Of a stretch of DNA of 64,000 nt, positions 9,249 through 20,135 are shown in pieces. The first letter of the stretch is position 1; each line of letters begins with the position of its first letter. Position numbers and translations under genes: made by a program. Source of the DNA: Pelodictyon luteolum (GTDB taxonomy: Bacteria > Bacteroidota > Chlorobiia > Chlorobiales > Chlorobiaceae); NCBI GenBank assembly GCA_020721225.1, contig DYNE01000006.1, positions 17,648-81,647 of the forward strand, read 5' to 3'. Under the pieces are notes generated by a model. The model was not told the origin of the DNA. It worked only from the letters and a program-made list of their open reading frames with translations, and ran no database searches.

Positions 9249-9905
9249 ATGAAAAAAATAGGAGTCATCCTCTCCGGATGCGGATTCCTCGACGGAGCTG
9301 AAATACAGGAAGCCGTACTGACGCTGCTGGCCATTGACCGGGCAGGCGCGGAAGCGGTCTGCCTTGCTCCCGACATACCGCAACACCATGTCGTCAACCA
9401 TCTGACCGGCGAAATCATGGCCGGAGAGAGCCGCAACGTACTTGCAGAATCGGCCCGCATTACACGGGGCGTCATTACCGCACTCAACGGCATCGACCTG
9501 CCCGAGGTCGATGCGCTTGTGCTCCCCGGAGGATACGGCGCTGCAAAAAACCTCAGCGATTTTGCCTTCAAGGGTGCCGACTGCCGGATCAACCCCGATG
9601 TATCGTCCGCCGTGCAGGCTTGCTACGATGCCGGCAAACCGCTTGGATTCATCTGTATCGCGCCGGTCATAGCCGCAAAAGTGCTGGGAAAGGAATCGAT
9701 CGAACTCACCATCGGCAACGACCCGGAAACTGCAGAAGCGCTTGAAGCAATGGGAGCAAAACATATCGACTGCCCGGTATGGAACACCGTAGTCAGCTCC
9801 GGTGGCGCTGTGGTCAGCACCCCAGCCTACATGCTCGGCCCGACAATCGGTGAAGTCGCAAAAGGTATTGAAAAACTGATCGGTGATATCGTCCGCCTAA
9901 TCTGA
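9249..9905 (+). CDS. elbB: ElbB-like glyoxalase / DJ-1-PfpI family protein
   Basis: From the ATG at 9249 the protein is 218 residues, the usual ElbB length (Escherichia coli 217). It shows GVILSGCGFLDGAEI at the N-terminus, DIPQHHVVNHLTGE, ALVLPGGYGAAKNLSDFA, and the nucleophile elbow GFICIAPV. ElbB was linked to isoprenoid synthesis genetically and has weak glyoxalase activity; its precise role is open. An upstream extension of the frame to 9108 reads through the divergent promoter and is not favoured. The last 9 bp overlap the convergent permease gene. Confidence 0.9.
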   Translation: MKKIGVILSGCGFLDGAEIQEAVLTLLAIDRAGAEAVCLAPDIPQHHVVNHLTGEIMAGESRNVLAESARITRGVITALNGIDLPEVDALVLPGGYGAAKNLSDFAFKGADCRINPDVSSAVQACYDAGKPLGFICIAPVIAAKVLGKESIELTIGNDPETAEALEAMGAKHIDCPVWNTVVSSGGAVVSTPAYMLGPTIGEVAKGIEKLIGDIVRLI

Positions 9906-10778
9906 ACGGCGGCTCTTCACATAGGGCACCCCAACCTCCCGGGGCGCAACGGCCTTGCCGACAAACCCCGCAAGCACAAACAGGGTGATAACATACGGCA
10001 GCGACTGCACCAGCTGCGTCGGCAGAAATCCGCTCTGCAGCCACATCTCGGCAGCTTCGGCGAAAGCGAACATAAGACTTGCAAGTGCGGCGCCCACCGG
10101 ATTCCACTTGCCGATAATCATGGCAGCCAGGGCAATATAACCTCGACCTGCCGTCATCCCGTCGGTAAAAGAGTGCTGCTGAAACACCAGAAACGCACCG
10201 GCAAGCGCTGCAAGCGCCCCTGAAAACAGAACCCCGCTGTACCGCATCGCGCCCACCCTGATGCCGGCGGCATCCGCGGTTTCGGCGCTTTCACCGGTCG
10301 CTCGCAGACGCAAGCCGTAGGGCGTCCCGAAAAGCACGAACTGTCCTGCAATAACAGAAAAAAGAGCTGCGAGAAAAAGAGGATCGGCAAAAACCGACGG
10401 TACCTCGATCCCCTCGATTCTTGCGGAATTCATGGTACTGCCGAAAAGGACGCTCAAACCGAAACGGGTTGCACCCATCACCAGAATATTGATGGCGATA
10501 CCCGACACAATCTGGTCGGCCTTCATGGTAACCGTCACAAAAGCATGCAGAAAGGCCACAGCAAGACCCGAAGCGAGCGCAAAAAAAATCCCTGCCGCAG
10601 CCGAACCGGTATAGTGTTGTCCTGCGGCGGCGCCGAACGCGCCGGCAAGCATCATCCCTTCAAGCGCAAGATTCACCACCCCGCCCCGTTCCGAAAACGA
10701 CGCTCCGACCGAAGTCAGCACATAGGGCACGGCAATGCGCAGAATCTGCTGAAAAAACAGAAAAAACTCTATGCCCAT
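9897..10778 (-). CDS. ABC transporter permease, nucleoside/BmpA type
   Basis: A 293-residue polytopic inner-membrane permease of the branched-chain/ribose (LivHM) fold. The N-terminal segment [20 protein letters not shown] is characteristic of the permeases that work with BmpA-type nucleoside binding proteins. ATG at 10778 is chosen over the GTG at 10787 because AAGGAG sits 8 bases upstream of it. No ATP-binding subunit, second permease or binding protein gene adjoins, so its partners must be elsewhere. It diverges from ppdK. Confidence 0.83.
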   Translation of the reverse strand: MGIEFFLFFQQILRIAVPYVLTSVGASFSERGGVVNLALEGMMLAGAFGAAAGQHYTGSAAAGIFFALASGLAVAFLHAFVTVTMKADQIVSGIAINILVMGATRFGLSVLFGSTMNSARIEGIEVPSVFADPLFLAALFSVIAGQFVLFGTPYGLRLRATGESAETADAAGIRVGAMRYSGVLFSGALAALAGAFLVFQQHSFTDGMTAGRGYIALAAMIIGKWNPVGAALASLMFAFAEAAEMWLQSGFLPTQLVQSLPYVITLFVLAGFVGKAVAPREVGVPYVKSRRSD

Positions 10779-10934
10779 AGACAGCACTCCTTGCGCGATA
10801 TAAAAATATATGCCGTTTTATTATATTTAAGGTCAAACAATAATAACCATTGCAGGCTTTTCTTTCCCTGCTCGCGAACTCTTTATTGTAGTTTAATTTC
10901 ATCTTTAATAAAACAAATTAACAACCAGAAATCC

Positions 10935-13685
10935 ATGCCTGAACCCGACTTTGCCAAGGCAACAAGCGACGCGAAACAGTACCTCTACAGTTTTGCCGGC
11001 GGTTCCGCCGAAGGTGACGCATCCATGAAAAATCTGCTTGGCGGCAAGGGCGCCAACCTCGCGGAAATGGCCAACATCGGCCTGCCGGTTCCTCCCGGCT
11101 TCACCATTTCGACCGAAGTCTGCACGTACTATTACGACCATCAGAAAACCTATCCTGAAAATCTCTTCGAACAGGATATTCCCGCTTCGCTCCGCAAGGT
11201 TGAACAGGAACTCGGCAAAAAATTCGGTGACCCGGAAAATCCGCTTCTTGTTTCGGTCCGTTCAGGCTCAAGAGCCTCGATGCCGGGCATGATGGATACC
11301 ATTCTGAACCTCGGGCTCAACTCTGAAACCGTTGAAGGCCTTGCCCGTAAATCAGGCAATGCCCGTTTCGCCTGGGACTGCTACCGCCGTTTTGTACAGA
11401 TGTACGGCGATGTGGTGCTCGACTTGAAACCGACCGACAAAAAACAGATCGATCCGTTCGAAGCCATTCTCGAAGCAAAAAAACACGAGCTCGGCATAGC
11501 CCTCGATACCGATTTTTCCGTTGACGACCTGAAAGAGATCGTTGCGAAATACAAGGCTGCAATTCTTGAAAAAACCGGAAAAACCTTCCCCGAAAATCCA
11601 TACGAACAGCTCAGGGGCGCCATCGGCGCGGTCTTCAACAGCTGGAACAACGAACGAGCCGTCGTTTACCGCAAGCTGAACCATATTCCAGGCTACTGGG
11701 GCACCGCCTGCAACGTGCAGGCCATGGTGTTCGGCAACATGGGCCTCGACTGCGGAACCGGCGTCGCCTTTACCCGCGACGCTGCTACCGGCGACAACAT
11801 CTTCTACGGCGAATTCCTCATGAACGCACAGGGCGAGGATGTGGTTGCGGGAACCAGAACCCCGCTGAAAATCGAACAGCTCAAGGCGGAAAACCCGGAA
11901 ATTTACAACCAGCTCGAAGATATCCGATCGATTCTCGAAAAGCACTACCGCGACATGATGGACATCGAGTTCACCATTGAAAGCAACAAGCTCTTCATGC
12001 TGCAATGCCGGGTCGGCAAACGAACGGGAGTCGCAGCCATAAAAATCGCCGTGGACATGTTCAACGAAAAACTGATCAGCGAAAAAGAGGCGATCCTGCG
12101 CATCGAGCCCGAACAGCTCAACCAGCTGCTCCGTCCGGTGTTCGACCTTACAGCGAAAAAGCAGGCCATCGAGGACGGCCGCCTTCTTGCAACCGGCCTC
12201 AATGCCGGACCGGGCGCGGCTACCGGAAAGATATACTTCAATGCCGCCGATGCTGCCGATGCCTGCAAACGGAACGAACCGGTCATTCTGGTGCGTATCG
12301 AAACCTCCCCTGAAGATATCAAGGGTATGGCGGTTTCCGAAGGGATCCTGACCGAACGCGGCGGCATGACCTCTCACGCAGCGCTGGTTGCCCGGCAGAT
12401 GGGCAAAGTATGCGTAGCCGGCTGCGGTGCACTCGCCATCGACTATCAGAAAGGGGAAATGCGCGTGAACGGCAGCGACATCGTGCTCCGCGAAGGCGAC
12501 TACCTCTCCATCGACGGCAGCACCGGAGAGGTTATCGCCGGAGAGGTACCGACCAAAAACTCCGAAATCATCGAGGTGCTGATCGACAAAACGCTCAAAC
12601 CCGAAGATGCTCCCACCTTTGCCATATACAACCAGCTCATGGAGTGGGCCGACCGGTACCGCAAACTCAATATCCGCACCAACGCCGACCAACCCGACCA
12701 GGCTGAAACAGCTATCACCTTCGGAGCTGAAGGCATCGGGCTCTGCCGCACCGAACACATGTTCTTCGGCGGCGAGCGGATCGATGCCATGCGCGAGATG
12801 ATTCTGGCCGACGACATCGAGGGCCGCAAAACGGCACTCGACAAACTGCTTCCCTACCAGCGCGACGACTTCTACGGTCTCTTCAAGGCCATGGGATCCA
12901 GACCCGTCACCATCAGGCTCCTCGATCCGCCGCTCCACGAGTTCCTGCCCCACACCGAGAGCGAAATCGCAGACCTGGCCACAAAAATCGGCAAGAGCGT
13001 AGAAACCATCAGGGAGCGCATTTCCGATCTGCATGAGTTCAACCCGATGCTCGGCCTGCGCGGCTGCCGACTCGGTATCCTGCACCCCGAAATTCCCGTC
13101 ATGCAGGTACGCGCCATCATCGAAGCCGCCTGCCGTCTGAAAAAAGAGGGACACGAAGTGGTGCCCGAAATCATGGTACCGCTGGTCTCGACAGTCAAGG
13201 AACTTGAAATCACCGCTGAAATCATCCATAAAACCGCACGAAGCGTCATTGCAGAACAGGGTATCGGAATCAGATACCTGGTCGGCACCATGATCGAAGT
13301 GCCGAGAGCGGCCATAACCTCCGACCAGATCGCCCGTGCCGCGGACTTCTTCAGCTACGGCACCAACGATCTCACCCAGATGGGTCTCGGCATGAGCCGC
13401 GATGACTCCGGCCAGTTCCTGCCGACCTACCAGCAGCAGGATATTTTTGCCCGTAACCCGTTCGAATCCATCGACATCGACGGCGTCGGACGGCTCATGA
13501 GCATATCGGCAAAAGAGGGCCGTTCGGTCAAGCCCGATCTGAAACTCGGCATCTGCGGCGAACACGGCGGCGACCCGACAACGGTTGAGTTCTGTCACAA
13601 AAACGGCCTGAACTACGTCTCCTGCAGCCCATACCGCGTGCCCATCGCACGCCTTGCCGCAGCGAGAGCGGCGCTGCAGAGCTGA
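10935..13685 (+). CDS. ppdK: Pyruvate, phosphate dikinase
   Basis: The 916-residue enzyme makes phosphoenolpyruvate from pyruvate, ATP and phosphate; in green sulfur bacteria this feeds gluconeogenesis from carbon fixed by the reverse TCA cycle. Domain order is complete: nucleotide-binding domain ([10 protein letters not shown] near 40, [11 protein letters not shown]), phospho-histidine domain ([22 protein letters not shown]), and C-terminal PEP/pyruvate barrel ([30 protein letters not shown]). The ATG at 10935 gives the expected start; the open frame further left is only readthrough. A strong terminator follows. Confidence 0.96.
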   Translation: MPEPDFAKATSDAKQYLYSFAGGSAEGDASMKNLLGGKGANLAEMANIGLPVPPGFTISTEVCTYYYDHQKTYPENLFEQDIPASLRKVEQELGKKFGDPENPLLVSVRSGSRASMPGMMDTILNLGLNSETVEGLARKSGNARFAWDCYRRFVQMYGDVVLDLKPTDKKQIDPFEAILEAKKHELGIALDTDFSVDDLKEIVAKYKAAILEKTGKTFPENPYEQLRGAIGAVFNSWNNERAVVYRKLNHIPGYWGTACNVQAMVFGNMGLDCGTGVAFTRDAATGDNIFYGEFLMNAQGEDVVAGTRTPLKIEQLKAENPEIYNQLEDIRSILEKHYRDMMDIEFTIESNKLFMLQCRVGKRTGVAAIKIAVDMFNEKLISEKEAILRIEPEQLNQLLRPVFDLTAKKQAIEDGRLLATGLNAGPGAATGKIYFNAADAADACKRNEPVILVRIETSPEDIKGMAVSEGILTERGGMTSHAALVARQMGKVCVAGCGALAIDYQKGEMRVNGSDIVLREGDYLSIDGSTGEVIAGEVPTKNSEIIEVLIDKTLKPEDAPTFAIYNQLMEWADRYRKLNIRTNADQPDQAETAITFGAEGIGLCRTEHMFFGGERIDAMREMILADDIEGRKTALDKLLPYQRDDFYGLFKAMGSRPVTIRLLDPPLHEFLPHTESEIADLATKIGKSVETIRERISDLHEFNPMLGLRGCRLGILHPEIPVMQVRAIIEAACRLKKEGHEVVPEIMVPLVSTVKELEITAEIIHKTARSVIAEQGIGIRYLVGTMIEVPRAAITSDQIARAADFFSYGTNDLTQMGLGMSRDDSGQFLPTYQQQDIFARNPFESIDIDGVGRLMSISAKEGRSVKPDLKLGICGEHGGDPTTVEFCHKNGLNYVSCSPYRVPIARLAAARAALQS

Positions 13686-13709
13686 AACAAGGTCAATCCT
13701 GAAAAATAA

Positions 13710-13750
13710 AAAAGCAAAAGGCGGCCTATTGAAGGCCGCCTTTTGCTTTT
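13710..13750. terminator. Bidirectional rho-independent terminator after ppdK
   Basis: A 16-bp perfect stem (13711-13726 with 13734-13749), GC-rich around GGCGGCC/GGCCGCC and flanked by A- and T-rich arms, with a 7-nt loop. The T-rich arm on either strand suits termination of ppdK rightward and of the small Cys-rich gene leftward. Confidence 0.9.
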
Positions 13751-13783
13751 ACAACGAACGGAATTACGAATTTTCAACATCCC

Positions 13784-13948
13784 TTACTGCTGCTCTTCTT
13801 TTGGTTTAAAGAACATGCATCCGCCCTCGGCAAGCACATCCTTGCCGTTGCAGTGTCCTTCGGTAACATTGTCCGGTTTTACGGTAAAGCCCTGGCACTC
13901 CTGACACTGTTTGCCTTTTTCTGCCTGCTTCTGATATATGAAGTCCAT
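13784..13948 (-). CDS. Small four-cysteine protein, HiPIP-like
   Basis: This 54-residue gene has an AGGA ribosome site 6 bases before its ATG and ends before the ppdK terminator. Cysteines lie at 15, 18, 33 and 44 (C-x2-C-x14-C-x10-C) with the segments CQECQGF, HCNGKDV and DGGCMFF. The spacing and the Gly-Lys and Gly-x-Cys context resemble the core of high-potential iron-sulfur proteins, which bind one [4Fe-4S] cluster, but it is shorter than classical HiPIPs and lacks any export signal. An electron carrier or small metal-binding role is inferred, not shown. The 240 bp between it and uvrA contain no other gene that I can support. Confidence 0.72.
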   Translation of the reverse strand: MDFIYQKQAEKGKQCQECQGFTVKPDNVTEGHCNGKDVLAEGGCMFFKPKEEQQ

Positions 13949-14195
13949 GGTTATTCCTGTCTTCAGGTTATATGTTCGTAGGATTTGCGTTGTTAACGCC
14001 GGTTAACACCGGCTGGCGGGAATATAGATATCGGGCCCTGTTTTCCAAAATTCCCGCCGATGGAGAACCCGTCTCCGCTTTTCGGCAGTCAGAAGCCGCA
14101 ACCTGGGAAACTTGGACTTCCCGAACAGGTAATTAGCCGCCAAATCACTATAATGAGGTACACTCATTTTTTTTCCGTTAGACGCGCCTTACACC

Positions 14196-17051
14196 ATGCA
14201 ATTCAGCCATATCAGTATCAGAGGAGCCCGAGTCCACAACCTGAAGAATATATCTCTCGATATCCCGCGCAACCGGTTTGTCGTCATTACCGGCATATCC
14301 GGATCGGGAAAATCGAGCCTCGCGTTCGACACCATCTTCGCCGAAGGGCAGCGACGCTTTATGGAAACCCTCTCTCCTTACGCGCGACAGTATATCGGCA
14401 ACATCGAGCGACCCGACGTGGACTTCATCGAAGGACTCTCTCCGGTGATCGCTATCGACCAGAAAAGCACCAACCGTTCACCCCGTTCGACGGTGGGTAC
14501 CATAACGGAAATTCACGACTTCATCCGGCTGCTCTATGCAAAAGCCGGACGCCGGTACGATCCCGTAACGGGGCATATGCTGCAGAAACAGTCGCCCGAA
14601 AGCATTGTCGAAGCAATTCTTTCGCTACCCGAAGGCACCAAAGTCAGGATTCTTTCTCCGCTCGTCACCGGACGCAAGGGGCACTACCGCGAGCTCTTCG
14701 AACGATTGCTGCTCAAGGGATTCGTTCGGGTCCGCATCGACGGCGAGGAGCAGGAGATGGAAAAAAACATGCAGATCGAGCGGTACAAAACCCATACCAT
14801 CGAACTGGTCGTTGACCGCCTTGTTGTCGGCACCGAAAGCACCGATCGGATGAAACAGGCCGTCGAGATGGCAATCGGCATGTCGGAGCACCGCTCCTCG
14901 GTGATCTGCGCGCCTCTCGATGCCGACATGAAAGAGCTGTTTTTCAGCACCCAGTACGCCTATTCCGACGGCTCCGTGCCGATCGACACCCTCGCGCCTA
15001 ACCAGTTCAGCTTCAATTCGCCCTACGGAGCCTGCCCCGAATGCAACGGCCTCGGGGAACTCATGCAGCTCTCCGGTGATCTCATGATTCCCGACCCTTC
15101 GCTTTCGCTCAATCAGGGCGCCATAGAACCATTCGGAAAACCAGGCAAGCGCAACATCTGGCAGATCATCAAAGCCATTGCAAAGCAGTTCAAATTCACG
15201 CTTGACACTCCGATCTCGGAAATTCCTCCAAAAGCGCTCGACACCCTGCTGCACGGCTCAGGCAGTCGCACGTTCGACGTGATCTATGCATACGCCGGAA
15301 AAGAACACAGTTATCCCCAGATCTTTCAGGGAGCCATTCCTTACGTTGACGAAATGCTGCGCAACAGCAGTTCGTCCAAAATGCGTGAATGGACCGAAAG
15401 CTTTATGGTACACCAGCCCTGTCCGCTCTGCAAGGGTGCCCGACTGAGGCAGGAGAGCCTCGCAGTCAAGATCAACGGACTGAATATCGCCGAGGCCGAG
15501 TCGCTCCCGCTCCCCGAAGCGCTCGAGTTCTTCAGGGGACTGCCGCCGGTGCTTACAGGCCGCGAACAGCTTGTCGCAACTCCCGTGCTGCATGAAATCA
15601 CCAAACGGCTCGAGTTCCTGCTCGATGTCGGGCTCAGCTACCTCTCCCTTGCCCGCAACGCACGAACACTTTCCGGAGGCGAGGCACAGCGGATCCGCCT
15701 TGCCTCGCAACTTGGATCACAACTGAGCGGCGTGCTCTATGTGCTCGACGAACCAAGCATCGGTCTGCACCAGCGCGACAACCACAAACTCATCGCCTCG
15801 CTGCAGCACCTGCGCGACATCGGCAACACCGTACTCGTCGTCGAGCATGATAAAGACACCATGCTCATGGCCGACGAAATTATCGACCTCGGTCCCGGCG
15901 CAGGCGAATACGGCGGAGAGATCGTAGCCAAAGGCCCTGCGTCACAGCTCGGCCCCGACTCCCTGACGGCAGCCTACCTCACCGGCCGTAAAACCGTTTT
16001 TTTCGAACCCGATGCAAAAGAGAAAACCGGGGAACAGCAGTACATCACCATCAAGGGATGCCGCGGCAACAACCTCCGAAACATTGACGTACGATTTCCT
16101 CTCGGCTCGCTCATCAGCATTACCGGAGTCAGCGGTTCGGGCAAATCCACCCTTATCAACGAAACCCTCCACCCGGTTCTTGCCCGTCACTTCTATCGCT
16201 CCAAGCTGATCAGCCAGCCATATTCCGTCATTCAGGGCATCGACCTGATCGACAAGGTGGTCAACGTCGATCAGACGCCAATCGGCCGCACCCCGCGCTC
16301 CAATCCGGCGACCTATACGGGAGCGTTCACCTTCATCCGCGACTTCTTCACCCGCCTGCCCGAAGCGCAGATCCGTGGCTACAAGGCCGGACGCTTCAGC
16401 TTCAACGTCAAGGGTGGACGATGCGAAGTGTGTCAGGGTGCCGGAACCATGAAAATAGAGATGAACTTTCTGCCGGATGTTTACGTACCGTGTGAAAACT
16501 GCAAGGGACAGCGATACAACCGCGAAACCCTGCAGGTGAAATACAAAGGGAAATCCATTGCCGATGTGCTTGAAATGCCTATCGAAGAGGCATCGGGCTT
16601 TTTTGAGGAGTTTCCGCGAATCCGCAGAATCCTCTCCACCATGGAAAGCGTCGGTCTCGGCTATCTCAAACTCGGCCAGCCATCTCCCCTGCTCTCGGGA
16701 GGCGAAGCGCAGAGGATCAAGCTTTCGGCCGAACTTGCAAAAATCCAGACCGGCAATACCCTCTACATTCTCGACGAACCCACAACCGGCCTGCACTTCC
16801 AGGACATCCAGCACCTGCTCGAAGTTCTGCGAAAACTCGTTGACAAAGGCAATACGGTCATCATCATCGAGCACAACCTCGACATCATCAAAAACAGCGA
16901 CTGGGTCATCGATCTCGGCCCCGAGGGTGGCAGCGGCGGCGGTCAGCTCATCGCCGAAGGAACCCCGACGGAAATTGCCGCGCTGGCACACTCCTATACC
17001 GGTAACTTCCTGAAAATCGAGATGGAAAGCCATGAAAACAGCAGCAACTGA
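14196..17051 (+). CDS. uvrA: Excinuclease ABC subunit A
   Basis: A 951-residue UvrA, full length. It has two ABC-type ATPases: Walker [15 protein letters not shown] near 30 and [14 protein letters not shown] near 645, signature [14 protein letters not shown] and [14 protein letters not shown], and Walker [14 protein letters not shown] and [10 protein letters not shown]. Zinc-binding CPECNG, CPLCKG and C-terminal CEVCQG/CENCKG pairs are present. It recognises DNA damage and loads UvrB in nucleotide excision repair. The next gene overlaps its end by 20 bp. Long opposite-strand frames here reflect codon bias. Confidence 0.97.
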   Translation: MQFSHISIRGARVHNLKNISLDIPRNRFVVITGISGSGKSSLAFDTIFAEGQRRFMETLSPYARQYIGNIERPDVDFIEGLSPVIAIDQKSTNRSPRSTVGTITEIHDFIRLLYAKAGRRYDPVTGHMLQKQSPESIVEAILSLPEGTKVRILSPLVTGRKGHYRELFERLLLKGFVRVRIDGEEQEMEKNMQIERYKTHTIELVVDRLVVGTESTDRMKQAVEMAIGMSEHRSSVICAPLDADMKELFFSTQYAYSDGSVPIDTLAPNQFSFNSPYGACPECNGLGELMQLSGDLMIPDPSLSLNQGAIEPFGKPGKRNIWQIIKAIAKQFKFTLDTPISEIPPKALDTLLHGSGSRTFDVIYAYAGKEHSYPQIFQGAIPYVDEMLRNSSSSKMREWTESFMVHQPCPLCKGARLRQESLAVKINGLNIAEAESLPLPEALEFFRGLPPVLTGREQLVATPVLHEITKRLEFLLDVGLSYLSLARNARTLSGGEAQRIRLASQLGSQLSGVLYVLDEPSIGLHQRDNHKLIASLQHLRDIGNTVLVVEHDKDTMLMADEIIDLGPGAGEYGGEIVAKGPASQLGPDSLTAAYLTGRKTVFFEPDAKEKTGEQQYITIKGCRGNNLRNIDVRFPLGSLISITGVSGSGKSTLINETLHPVLARHFYRSKLISQPYSVIQGIDLIDKVVNVDQTPIGRTPRSNPATYTGAFTFIRDFFTRLPEAQIRGYKAGRFSFNVKGGRCEVCQGAGTMKIEMNFLPDVYVPCENCKGQRYNRETLQVKYKGKSIADVLEMPIEEASGFFEEFPRIRRILSTMESVGLGYLKLGQPSPLLSGGEAQRIKLSAELAKIQTGNTLYILDEPTTGLHFQDIQHLLEVLRKLVDKGNTVIIIEHNLDIIKNSDWVIDLGPEGGSGGGQLIAEGTPTEIAALAHSYTGNFLKIEMESHENSSN

Positions 17052-17751
17052 GCCTTCTCATCCGGCACCTGCCGCATCGTGCCAGATCTGCGGAACCATG
17101 CAGCACCCGAGGCTTCGCAGGGCCATCACCGTAAGACCGGCCATCTCCGAACTGATCCGCAGGGAAACCGGCTCATGGGACGAAAACGGATGGATATGCC
17201 TTGACGATCTGCAGCTCTACCAGCACCGGTACATCCAGCTGCTGCTCGAAACCGAAAAAGGCGAACTCTCCCGTCTCGATCACGATGTGCTCAAGGCAAT
17301 GAAAGAGCAGGAACTGCTCTCGAAAAATCCCGATATCGATTTCGATGCCGAACTCACCTTCGGCCAGCGCCTGGCCGACAGAATCGCCACATTCGGCGGA
17401 AGCTGGTACTTCATCATCATCTTCGGGCTCTTCCTTTTCCTCTGGATGGGCCTGAACTCATGGCTGCTCGTCGCCCGGCCTTTCGATCCCTACCCCTTCA
17501 TCCTGCTCAACCTCGTACTCTCCTCTCTGGCCGCCATTCAGGCGCCACTCATCATGATGAGCCAGAACAGGCAGGAAGCCCGTGACCGAGCCAGAGCAAT
17601 CCACGACTACCAGGTAAACCTGAAGGCCGAGCTTGAAATCCGTCAGCTTCACCAGAAAATAGACCACCTGCTCTCCCGCCAGTGGGAACGGCTGGTCGAA
17701 ATTCAGGAGATACAGATGGAGCTTATCAACGACATACGGAACCGGAAATAG
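17032..17751 (+). CDS. DUF1003 membrane protein
   Basis: The 239-residue protein begins with a short Cys-containing segment (CQICGT near residue 17), then a cytosolic region, two transmembrane helices (about 125-185: [18 protein letters not shown] and [19 protein letters not shown]) and a C-terminal coiled-coil-like tail rich in Arg, Glu and Gln. The segment [13 protein letters not shown] is the DUF1003 signature. The function of the family is unknown. It overlaps the uvrA 3' end by 20 bp and should be cotranscribed with it; repeat element B follows. Confidence 0.85.
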   Translation: MKTAATEPSHPAPAASCQICGTMQHPRLRRAITVRPAISELIRRETGSWDENGWICLDDLQLYQHRYIQLLLETEKGELSRLDHDVLKAMKEQELLSKNPDIDFDAELTFGQRLADRIATFGGSWYFIIIFGLFLFLWMGLNSWLLVARPFDPYPFILLNLVLSSLAAIQAPLIMMSQNRQEARDRARAIHDYQVNLKAELEIRQLHQKIDHLLSRQWERLVEIQEIQMELINDIRNRK

Positions 17752-17769
17752 CCAGGTCAAACCGTTATT

Positions 17770-18152
17770 TCAATTCTATACAGCTGGTTGGCGGAGATGA
17801 GATGTATCGTTCGCGGTAGAAGATTGGGGAATTGGTTCTGAGTTCTGAGTGGAGATCGGATGAACGTGCTGAGTGTTACGGGTTAAGGTTGAAAAGGCAG
17901 GATGGCTTGTCAGCTTATTGGCAGGAAAAGATTTTGGCTGTTTTGTTGTCTCGCCATCCAGCCAGAAGTTGAAAAGAACATAATTTTATGCAGCGCAGCG
18001 CGCGATACTCCCAATGGCGGAGCGAATGATACTCCCGGGCGTACCCGACCGATACTCCCGCGAAGCGATACTCCTTTTTCACTGGATAATATGAAGGAAT
18101 TTCAGGATTGTCGCGGGCATATAACAGCATAGTTGTATTGGAAATGGAATTA
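17770..18152. repeat. Modular hairpin-ATACTCC intergenic element, copy B
   Basis: This copy lies between convergent DUF1003 and HD-domain genes. From left: a TATCGTTCGCGG remnant, short AGTTCTG repeats, a conserved arm with CGAACGTGCTGAGTGTTACGGG-like sequence (17862-17883), an extra segment from about 17893 to 17970 also present in copy F, AACATAATTTTATG, four hairpin units each ending ATACTCC, and a conserved tail that ends in TATTGGAAATGGAATTA. The last three bases supply the stop codon of the HD gene. It is in the same orientation as copy C and opposite to D and E. Confidence 0.88.
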
Positions 18153-18725
18153 CAGCTTCACCATGGGCAACGGATTGAACGGATGCGATTTAAACCGCTC
18201 AAAGGAAAGCGCAAGCAGCTTTTTATGGAACCCGGCATTCGGATAAGCCTCAAAAACCTCCGCCACAAAATCGTCCGGCAACCGGAATTTGATCAACCCT
18301 ATCGAGATATCGATCAAGTCCGCTCTTCTGAACGGCTCCGCCAGCCATAACGGGTTACGTTTGACGGGAGTGAGTTTGTGATGCTCACCGATCATGGAGG
18401 CTATCTCCTCCTGCCACTCCGATTTACCGAGGCTTTCAAGGTAATCCCGGGCATGCTCCTGTGATGGAGCCAGGTAATCGAAGGTCGCTGCGGTCCAGAT
18501 GCCGAGATCGTGAAAAACCGCCGCAACAGCGATCTTCTCCTCCAGTTCCGGCCTGCTCCCGACAAGCGCAAAACAGAAATTGAACACCCTGCGGCAGTGG
18601 TTAAGATAGGCTTCATAATCCCCACCGAGCACCTCCCGCCATGAAGCCATCAACCCGTCGAGCAGCCGGGATTCGAAAACGGATGCCGGGGCAATCCTTC
18701 CGGACCTGACATGCCTGTTTCTCAT
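18150..18725 (-). CDS. HD-domain phosphohydrolase-like protein
   Basis: The 191-residue protein carries an HD domain: HCRRVFNF near residue 43, VAAVFHDLG near residue 68 (the HD pair), and EHHKLTP near 113. These residues bind metal in phosphohydrolases of this superfamily. The substrate cannot be inferred; small stand-alone members often act on nucleotides. The stop codon lies inside the end of repeat element B, so the C-terminal residues may have been changed by insertion of that element. Confidence 0.8.
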   Translation of the reverse strand: MRNRHVRSGRIAPASVFESRLLDGLMASWREVLGGDYEAYLNHCRRVFNFCFALVGSRPELEEKIAVAAVFHDLGIWTAATFDYLAPSQEHARDYLESLGKSEWQEEIASMIGEHHKLTPVKRNPLWLAEPFRRADLIDISIGLIKFRLPDDFVAEVFEAYPNAGFHKKLLALSFERFKSHPFNPLPMVKL

Positions 18726-18759
18726 GAACGATCAATTACGGTTACGGAAACTCAAGCCG

Positions 18760-19779
18760 CTAAATGCTGAGGATCTTCTGTATATCGAGCAGATCGGTAT
18801 CGATGCAGTGGTTCAGTTTCACAGCTTTATTGAAGGGCACCTGTACGATTTTTCCATTATCAAGCCCTATCATGACACTCTTCTGATCGTCGAGCAATGC
18901 ATCGACTGCCGCTATGCCCATCCTCGTTGCGTTTATCCGGTCGTTGGCCGTTGGACTCCCCCCTCGCTGTATATGGCCAAGAATGGAAACCCGCACATCA
19001 AGGTCGGGATGATCCCTGCCGACCGCTTCGGCTATTTTCAGCGCACCTCCGGGCTCATCCCCTTCGGCGACAATAATAATCCCGCTTCTCTCCTTGTTTT
19101 TATACCCCTTATCGAGAAACCGCTTCAATTCGTCGTGCTGTTCCTTCGATTCAGGAATCAGAATCACCTCTGCCCCGCAGGCGATCCCGCTGTTCAGAGC
19201 AAGCAGACCGGCTTCGCGGCCCATGACCTCGACCAGAAAAATCCTGCCGTGCGATACCGCCGTATCCCTTATTTTATCGACGGCGCATACGACGGTATTC
19301 AATGCCGTTTCATAACCGATGGTATAATCCGTACCGTACATATCGTTATCGATAGTACCCGGAATGCCTACAAACGAAATGTTGTACTCCTGCGACATTG
19401 TCAGCGCTCCGGTAAACGAACCGTCGCCTCCGATCACCACAACCGCATCGATGTCGGCTTTCTGCAACTGCAGCCAGGCTTTTTCACGGCCTTCGGGGGT
19501 TCTGAACTCGGCGCTGCGTGCCGTTTTAAGAATCGTCCCGCCCAACTGGATAATGCCGCTGACATCAGCCGACTTCAGCGGAATGAAATCTCCCTCTATC
19601 ATCCCCTGATACCCGCGGCGGATGCCAACCACTTTCAGTTTGTTCGCAATAGCCGCACGGGTCACCGCCCGGATGGCAGCGTTCATGCCCGGAGCATCCC
19701 CACCGGAAGTAAACACACCGATCTTGCGTAACTTCACTCTCTTCGAAAAAGAATCCCGTACGTTGTATGTATCTGTCAT
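18760..19779 (-). CDS. pfkA: ATP-dependent 6-phosphofructokinase
   Basis: From ATG 19779 the protein has 339 residues; an upstream ATG at 19830 would add 17 residues without homology-like content, and neither start has a clear ribosome site. The family motifs are TSGGDAPGMNAAIRA, RRGYQGMI, VIGGDGSFTGA, PGTIDNDMYGTD, EVMGREAGLLA and GHIQRGG. GGDGS rather than GGDDT indicates ATP rather than pyrophosphate as phosphoryl donor. It catalyses the committed glycolytic step, probably for glycogen breakdown in the dark in a green sulfur bacterium. The 266-320 bp upstream hold AT-rich promoter-like sequence and no other gene. Confidence 0.93.
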   Translation of the reverse strand: MTDTYNVRDSFSKRVKLRKIGVFTSGGDAPGMNAAIRAVTRAAIANKLKVVGIRRGYQGMIEGDFIPLKSADVSGIIQLGGTILKTARSAEFRTPEGREKAWLQLQKADIDAVVVIGGDGSFTGALTMSQEYNISFVGIPGTIDNDMYGTDYTIGYETALNTVVCAVDKIRDTAVSHGRIFLVEVMGREAGLLALNSGIACGAEVILIPESKEQHDELKRFLDKGYKNKERSGIIIVAEGDEPGGALKIAEAVGRDHPDLDVRVSILGHIQRGGSPTANDRINATRMGIAAVDALLDDQKSVMIGLDNGKIVQVPFNKAVKLNHCIDTDLLDIQKILSI

Positions 19780-20135
19780 ATGATCAGTATAGTTGCTTGT
19801 TGAGTGGAGCGCAATCCCGCTCCGCTGCATGATGTTACGAAAATAGTAACCACCCGGCCAATTTCTTTACCTGCTTTTTTCTGACTCGCTCACCACCTGA
19901 CAGCACAACTGGCCATTGATATACAGGTTATTATTGATCTTTTCATATTTCATGAAAAATTTTTCATAACAGTCACAATTGTTTTTACATCAATCACTTA
20001 TCATCTTCCAGCACACACCGGAGCCCCAACATTTGATGGAAATCCGGATTTCCGGCATACAATGACTGTTTCCTCATCCATCGTTTTCAATGTATATTGG
20101 CGCAGAAAACTGATCATAACAAGATTGAACGGCAC

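Noticed and set aside
11352..13598. Long open frame of about 748 codons antisense to ppdK
   Set aside because: It mirrors ppdK codon bias, has no family motif and is rich in His, Phe, Val and Ala as expected of an antisense shadow; the + strand gene is certain.
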